From contig CANRCY010000072.1 in the NCBI GenBank assembly GCA_947629225.1, forward strand, positions 1-7,272: a stretch of DNA of 7,272 bases. Direction: 5' to 3'. Under the pieces are notes generated by a model that worked only from the letters and a program-made list of their open reading frames with translations, was not told the origin of the DNA and did no database searches. Numbering within the stretch: the stretch's first letter is position 1; each line of letters starts with the position of its first letter. This document shows positions 5,584 through 7,272 of the stretch, in pieces. A program made the position numbers and the translations under genes. This DNA is from an uncultured Clostridia bacterium (GTDB lineage Bacteria; Bacillota; Clostridia; Christensenellales; Borkfalkiaceae).

Positions 5584-5903
5584 TCGACGTCAATACCGTC
5601 ATCGGCAAACCTCTGTTCTCGGCGAGCGGCGCGCAGATCATTCCCTTCACCAAAGTGACGATGGGCTATCTTTCGGGGGGCGGCGAATACGGCGAAGTCA
5701 AAGCCATCAAAGAGGACGAGTGTTATCCCTTCGCGGGAGGGGCGGGCACCGTCATCAACTTAAAGCCCGCGGGATTTCTCATCGACGACGGCGTGCGGTG
5801 CCGCCTCGTTAAGGTGACGGACGACCCCTTGGACTCCGTCATCGAAAAAGCGGGCGAACTTCTCGGAAAAATCTCCGAAAAGATTACGGAGAGCGATGAG
5901 TAA
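5520..5903 (+). CDS. ytfJ: YtfJ/GerW family sporulation protein
   Basis: YtfJ (GerW) is a small protein needed for normal spore germination in Bacillus subtilis, where it is made in the forespore; its biochemical role is not settled. The 127-residue product matches the family core in order: LIDVNTVIGKPL (21-32), QIIPFTKVTMGYLSGGGEYG (39-58), YPFAGGAGT (69-77) and INLKPAGFLI (79-88). It ends with an amphipathic, charged C-terminal helix (about 104-127). The start is TTG at 5520, supported by GGAGG at 5505-5509 with a 10-base gap. An ATG at 5550 would remove ten residues, keep the whole conserved core and has no ribosome site. The gene overlaps its upstream neighbour by 64 bases and its downstream neighbour by 8, so the three are almost certainly one operon. 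Confidence 0.93.
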   Translation: MDQKKKIDSIMEKTAQQLLSLIDVNTVIGKPLFSASGAQIIPFTKVTMGYLSGGGEYGEVKAIKEDECYPFAGGAGTVINLKPAGFLIDDGVRCRLVKVTDDPLDSVIEKAGELLGKISEKITESDE

Positions 5904-6912
5904 GCATATCCTGCGCACCCTTTTTTGCGGGTTTCTCGCCCTGCTCGCCGCGATCTGCATCGGTCTTCCGCCGAAAACAAGGCGCGAAAGGACGTCTGCC
6001 GCCCCCGCAAGCGGGGCAGAGTGCGTCCTGGAGGTCTCTTCCCGCCGCTTTCTTCACGAAAAAAACGCCCGCGACTGCCTCCCCATGGCAAGCACGACGA
6101 AGATCATGACGGCGATCCTCATTCTCGACGACTGCGACCTTTCCGAGGAGATCGAAATCCCGAAGGAGGCGGAGGGGATCGAGGGGTCGAGCGTCTACCT
6201 GAAAGCGGGGGAGAGATACACGGTGGAGGACCTTCTCTACGGTCTGATGCTGCGTTCGGGGAACGACTGCGCCGTCGCGCTCGCCCTTCATCACAGCGGG
6301 AGCATCGGGGAATTTACCCGCAGAATGAACGAAAAAGCGGCGTCTCTCGGCGCGGAAGACACCTTTTTCGTCAACCCGCACGGACTGCCCGCAAAGGGGC
6401 ACCATACGACCGCGCGGGACCTTGCGCTCATCGCCGCCTATGCAATGGAGAACCCGACTTTCGAAAAAATCGTCTCTACGAAGTACTATGTCAGACATAA
6501 TTGGAAGAATAAGAACAAAATGTTGTGGAATTTCGAGGGGGCGTGCGGCGTAAAGACGGGATTCACCGTCCATGCGGGGAGATGTCTTGTGACGAGCGCC
6601 GAGCGGGACGGCATGATGCTCGTCTCCGTCGTGTTGAATTCGCCGCAGATGTACGAGCGCACGGCGGAACTTTTGGAGAACGCCTTTCGGGTCTACCGCA
6701 TGGAGACGGTCTTCGACTGTTCCAAGCCCGTGGAAGGGCTTATGGCGCGGCGGAGTTTTTGCTATCCGCTCTCGGAAGAAGAGCGCGGAAAGATCGCTGT
6801 CCGCGTCCAAAAGCGCGAACCGCTCCCCGCACGAAAGGGCGATTTTGCGGGGACCATGCAAATCCTACTCGAAAACAGCTTGATTTTTTCCCAAAATTTG
6901 TATATCATGTAA
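5896..6912 (+). CDS. D-alanyl-D-alanine carboxypeptidase (S11 family), complete
   Basis: This is a complete 338-residue serine DD-carboxypeptidase. The N-terminus looks like a signal peptide (basic K3/R7, hydrophobic core about 8-24, then a basic patch PKTRRER). All three active-site motifs are present and well spaced: S66-T-T-K69 in MASTTKIMTA, S121-G-N in LRSGNDCAVALA, and K220-T-G in GVKTGFT. VNPHGLPAKGHHTTARDLALIA (159-180) is the usual family block between them. After the catalytic domain there is only a short tail (about 270-338) ending in the FAGTMQILLENSLIFSQNLYI type seen in clostridial spore-associated DacB/DacF proteins, so the gene is not truncated. The ATG at 5896 overlaps the ytfJ stop by 8 bases, with GGAGAG at 5888-5893. 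In Bacillus subtilis the equivalent position upstream of spmA-spmB-rluB is held by dacB, which modifies spore cortex; by analogy this one may act on cortex peptidoglycan. Which Dac name fits is not decidable here. Confidence 0.95.
   Translation: MSKHILRTLFCGFLALLAAICIGLPPKTRRERTSAAPASGAECVLEVSSRRFLHEKNARDCLPMASTTKIMTAILILDDCDLSEEIEIPKEAEGIEGSSVYLKAGERYTVEDLLYGLMLRSGNDCAVALALHHSGSIGEFTRRMNEKAASLGAEDTFFVNPHGLPAKGHHTTARDLALIAAYAMENPTFEKIVSTKYYVRHNWKNKNKMLWNFEGACGVKTGFTVHAGRCLVTSAERDGMMLVSVVLNSPQMYERTAELLENAFRVYRMETVFDCSKPVEGLMARRSFCYPLSEEERGKIAVRVQKREPLPARKGDFAGTMQILLENSLIFSQNLYIM
6880..6908 (+). promoter_or_regulatory. Candidate sigma-A promoter of the rluB-type gene
   Basis: TTGATT at 6880-6885 and TATCAT at 6903-6908 (5 of 6 to TATAAT) are 17 bases apart, inside the last codons of the carboxypeptidase gene. 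Transcription would start near 6915, giving a leader of about 19 bases with the ribosome site GAGAGG at 6919-6924. This would let a housekeeping rRNA-modifying enzyme be expressed independently of a sporulation operon. Confidence 0.5.
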
Positions 6913-6928
6913 GTACCCGAGAGGTACT
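6912..6928 (+). promoter_or_regulatory. Inverted repeat enclosing the ribosome site of the rluB-type gene
   Basis: AGTACC (6912-6917) and GGTACT (6923-6928) pair perfectly around the loop CGAGA. The ribosome site GAGAGG (6919-6924) lies in the loop and the start of the right arm, 9 bases before the ATG. In a transcript coming through the carboxypeptidase gene the hairpin could partly hide the site; a start at about 6915 would break it. The stem is short, so the effect may be small. Confidence 0.4.
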
Positions 6929-6933
6929 GTGAT

Positions 6934-7272
6934 ATGCGCATCAACAAATTTTTGGCAGAGCAGGGCGTTGCCTCGCGCAGAGGGGCAGACGCGCTCATTG
7001 CGGAGGGCAGGGTCAAGATCAACGGAAAACCTGCCGCGGCGGGGGACGACGTTTCCCCCTCCGATACGGTGACGCTCGACGGAGCCGTTCTTTCCCGCAA
7101 AGTCAAGTACGAATACTATCTTCTGAACAAACCCAAGGGGTATGTCTGTACCGTCAAAGATGACAAGGGCAGAAAGACCGTCCTCGACCTGCTTCCCGCG
7201 AGCGTGGGCAGAGTGTTCCCCGTAGGGAGGCTCGACTACGCCTCGGAAGGGCTTCTCATTCTCACCAATGAC
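6934..7272 (+). CDS. rluB: RluB/RsuA-family pseudouridine synthase, N-terminal part
   Basis: The gene runs off the window; 113 codons are present. RluB-type enzymes convert a uridine of 23S rRNA to pseudouridine, near position 2605 in E. coli numbering. The product starts with an S4 RNA-binding domain, MRINKFLAEQGVASRRGAD and EGRVKINGKPA (about 1-48). It continues into the catalytic domain with YYLLNKPKGYVCT (61-73) and the active-site motif VGRLDYASEGLLILTND (97-113), in which D101 is the catalytic aspartate. The ATG at 6934 has GAGAGG 9 bases upstream and the usual family start. The gene follows the carboxypeptidase stop by 21 bases. RsuA-family members share this N-terminus; rluB is preferred because Firmicutes keep rluB near scpA/scpB and a dac gene. 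Confidence 0.92.
   Translation, partial: MRINKFLAEQGVASRRGADALIAEGRVKINGKPAAAGDDVSPSDTVTLDGAVLSRKVKYEYYLLNKPKGYVCTVKDDKGRKTVLDLLPASVGRVFPVGRLDYASEGLLILTND

Noticed and set aside
5884..6861. Long open frame of 325 codons on the minus strand
   Set aside because: It is antisense to the carboxypeptidase gene, whose three catalytic motifs are intact on the plus strand. The GC-rich third positions of these genes create long antisense frames, and the translation is rich in R and H with no recognisable domain.
1..7272. CRISPR array, insertion sequence, phage genes, tRNA or rRNA genes
   Set aside because: I saw no regularly spaced repeats, transposase or integrase motifs, terminal inverted repeats with target duplications, or structural RNA sequences; the coding regions fill the window.

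Overview
The window is a stretch of ordinary-looking bacterial chromosome with every gene on the + strand and very little non-coding DNA (longest gap 167 bases, after lysA). The gene content points to a spore-forming Firmicute of the class Clostridia, or a lineage derived from one: scpA/scpB, a clostridial-type M50 protease next to scpA, a YtfI-like plus YtfJ (GerW) pair and S11 D-Ala-D-Ala carboxypeptidases. Coding sequence is fairly GC-rich with GC-ending codons, which gives many long antisense shadow ORFs. I cannot name the genus from the sequence.

Layout. (1) 1-655: C-terminal part of a DacF-type D-Ala-D-Ala carboxypeptidase. (2) 662-2100: lysA (diaminopimelate decarboxylase), with a near-consensus sigma-A promoter and a very strong intrinsic terminator. 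(3) 2174-4394: an operon of M50 protease, scpA and scpB. The reading frames overlap (7 and 26 bases), and the promoter sits so close to the first ATG that the mRNA may be leaderless. (4) 4420-4937: a one-gene unit with its own promoter, an operator-like palindrome at the start site and its own terminator, encoding a zinc-ribbon plus two-helix membrane protein. (5) 4956-6912: a compact sporulation-type cluster of a YtfI-like membrane protein, YtfJ/GerW and a second S11 carboxypeptidase. It begins with a sigma-G-like promoter and a terminator-like hairpin that contains the start codon. (6) 6880-7272: 5' part of an RluB/RsuA-type pseudouridine synthase, probably with its own promoter inside the end of the preceding gene.

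Functional themes are peptidoglycan (LysA consumes or maintains the meso-diaminopimelate pool; two carboxypeptidases trim stem peptides), chromosome organisation (ScpA/ScpB), sporulation or spore germination (YtfI-like, YtfJ) and ribosome maturation (RluB). Most of this is a conserved core neighbourhood, not a new system. The part most worth a second look is 4950-5011. There a 12-bp perfect inverted repeat followed by a T-run covers the only usable start codon of the YtfI-like gene, and a sigma-G-like promoter would start transcription inside that repeat. This arrangement could silence read-through transcripts while leaving the spore-specific transcript translatable.
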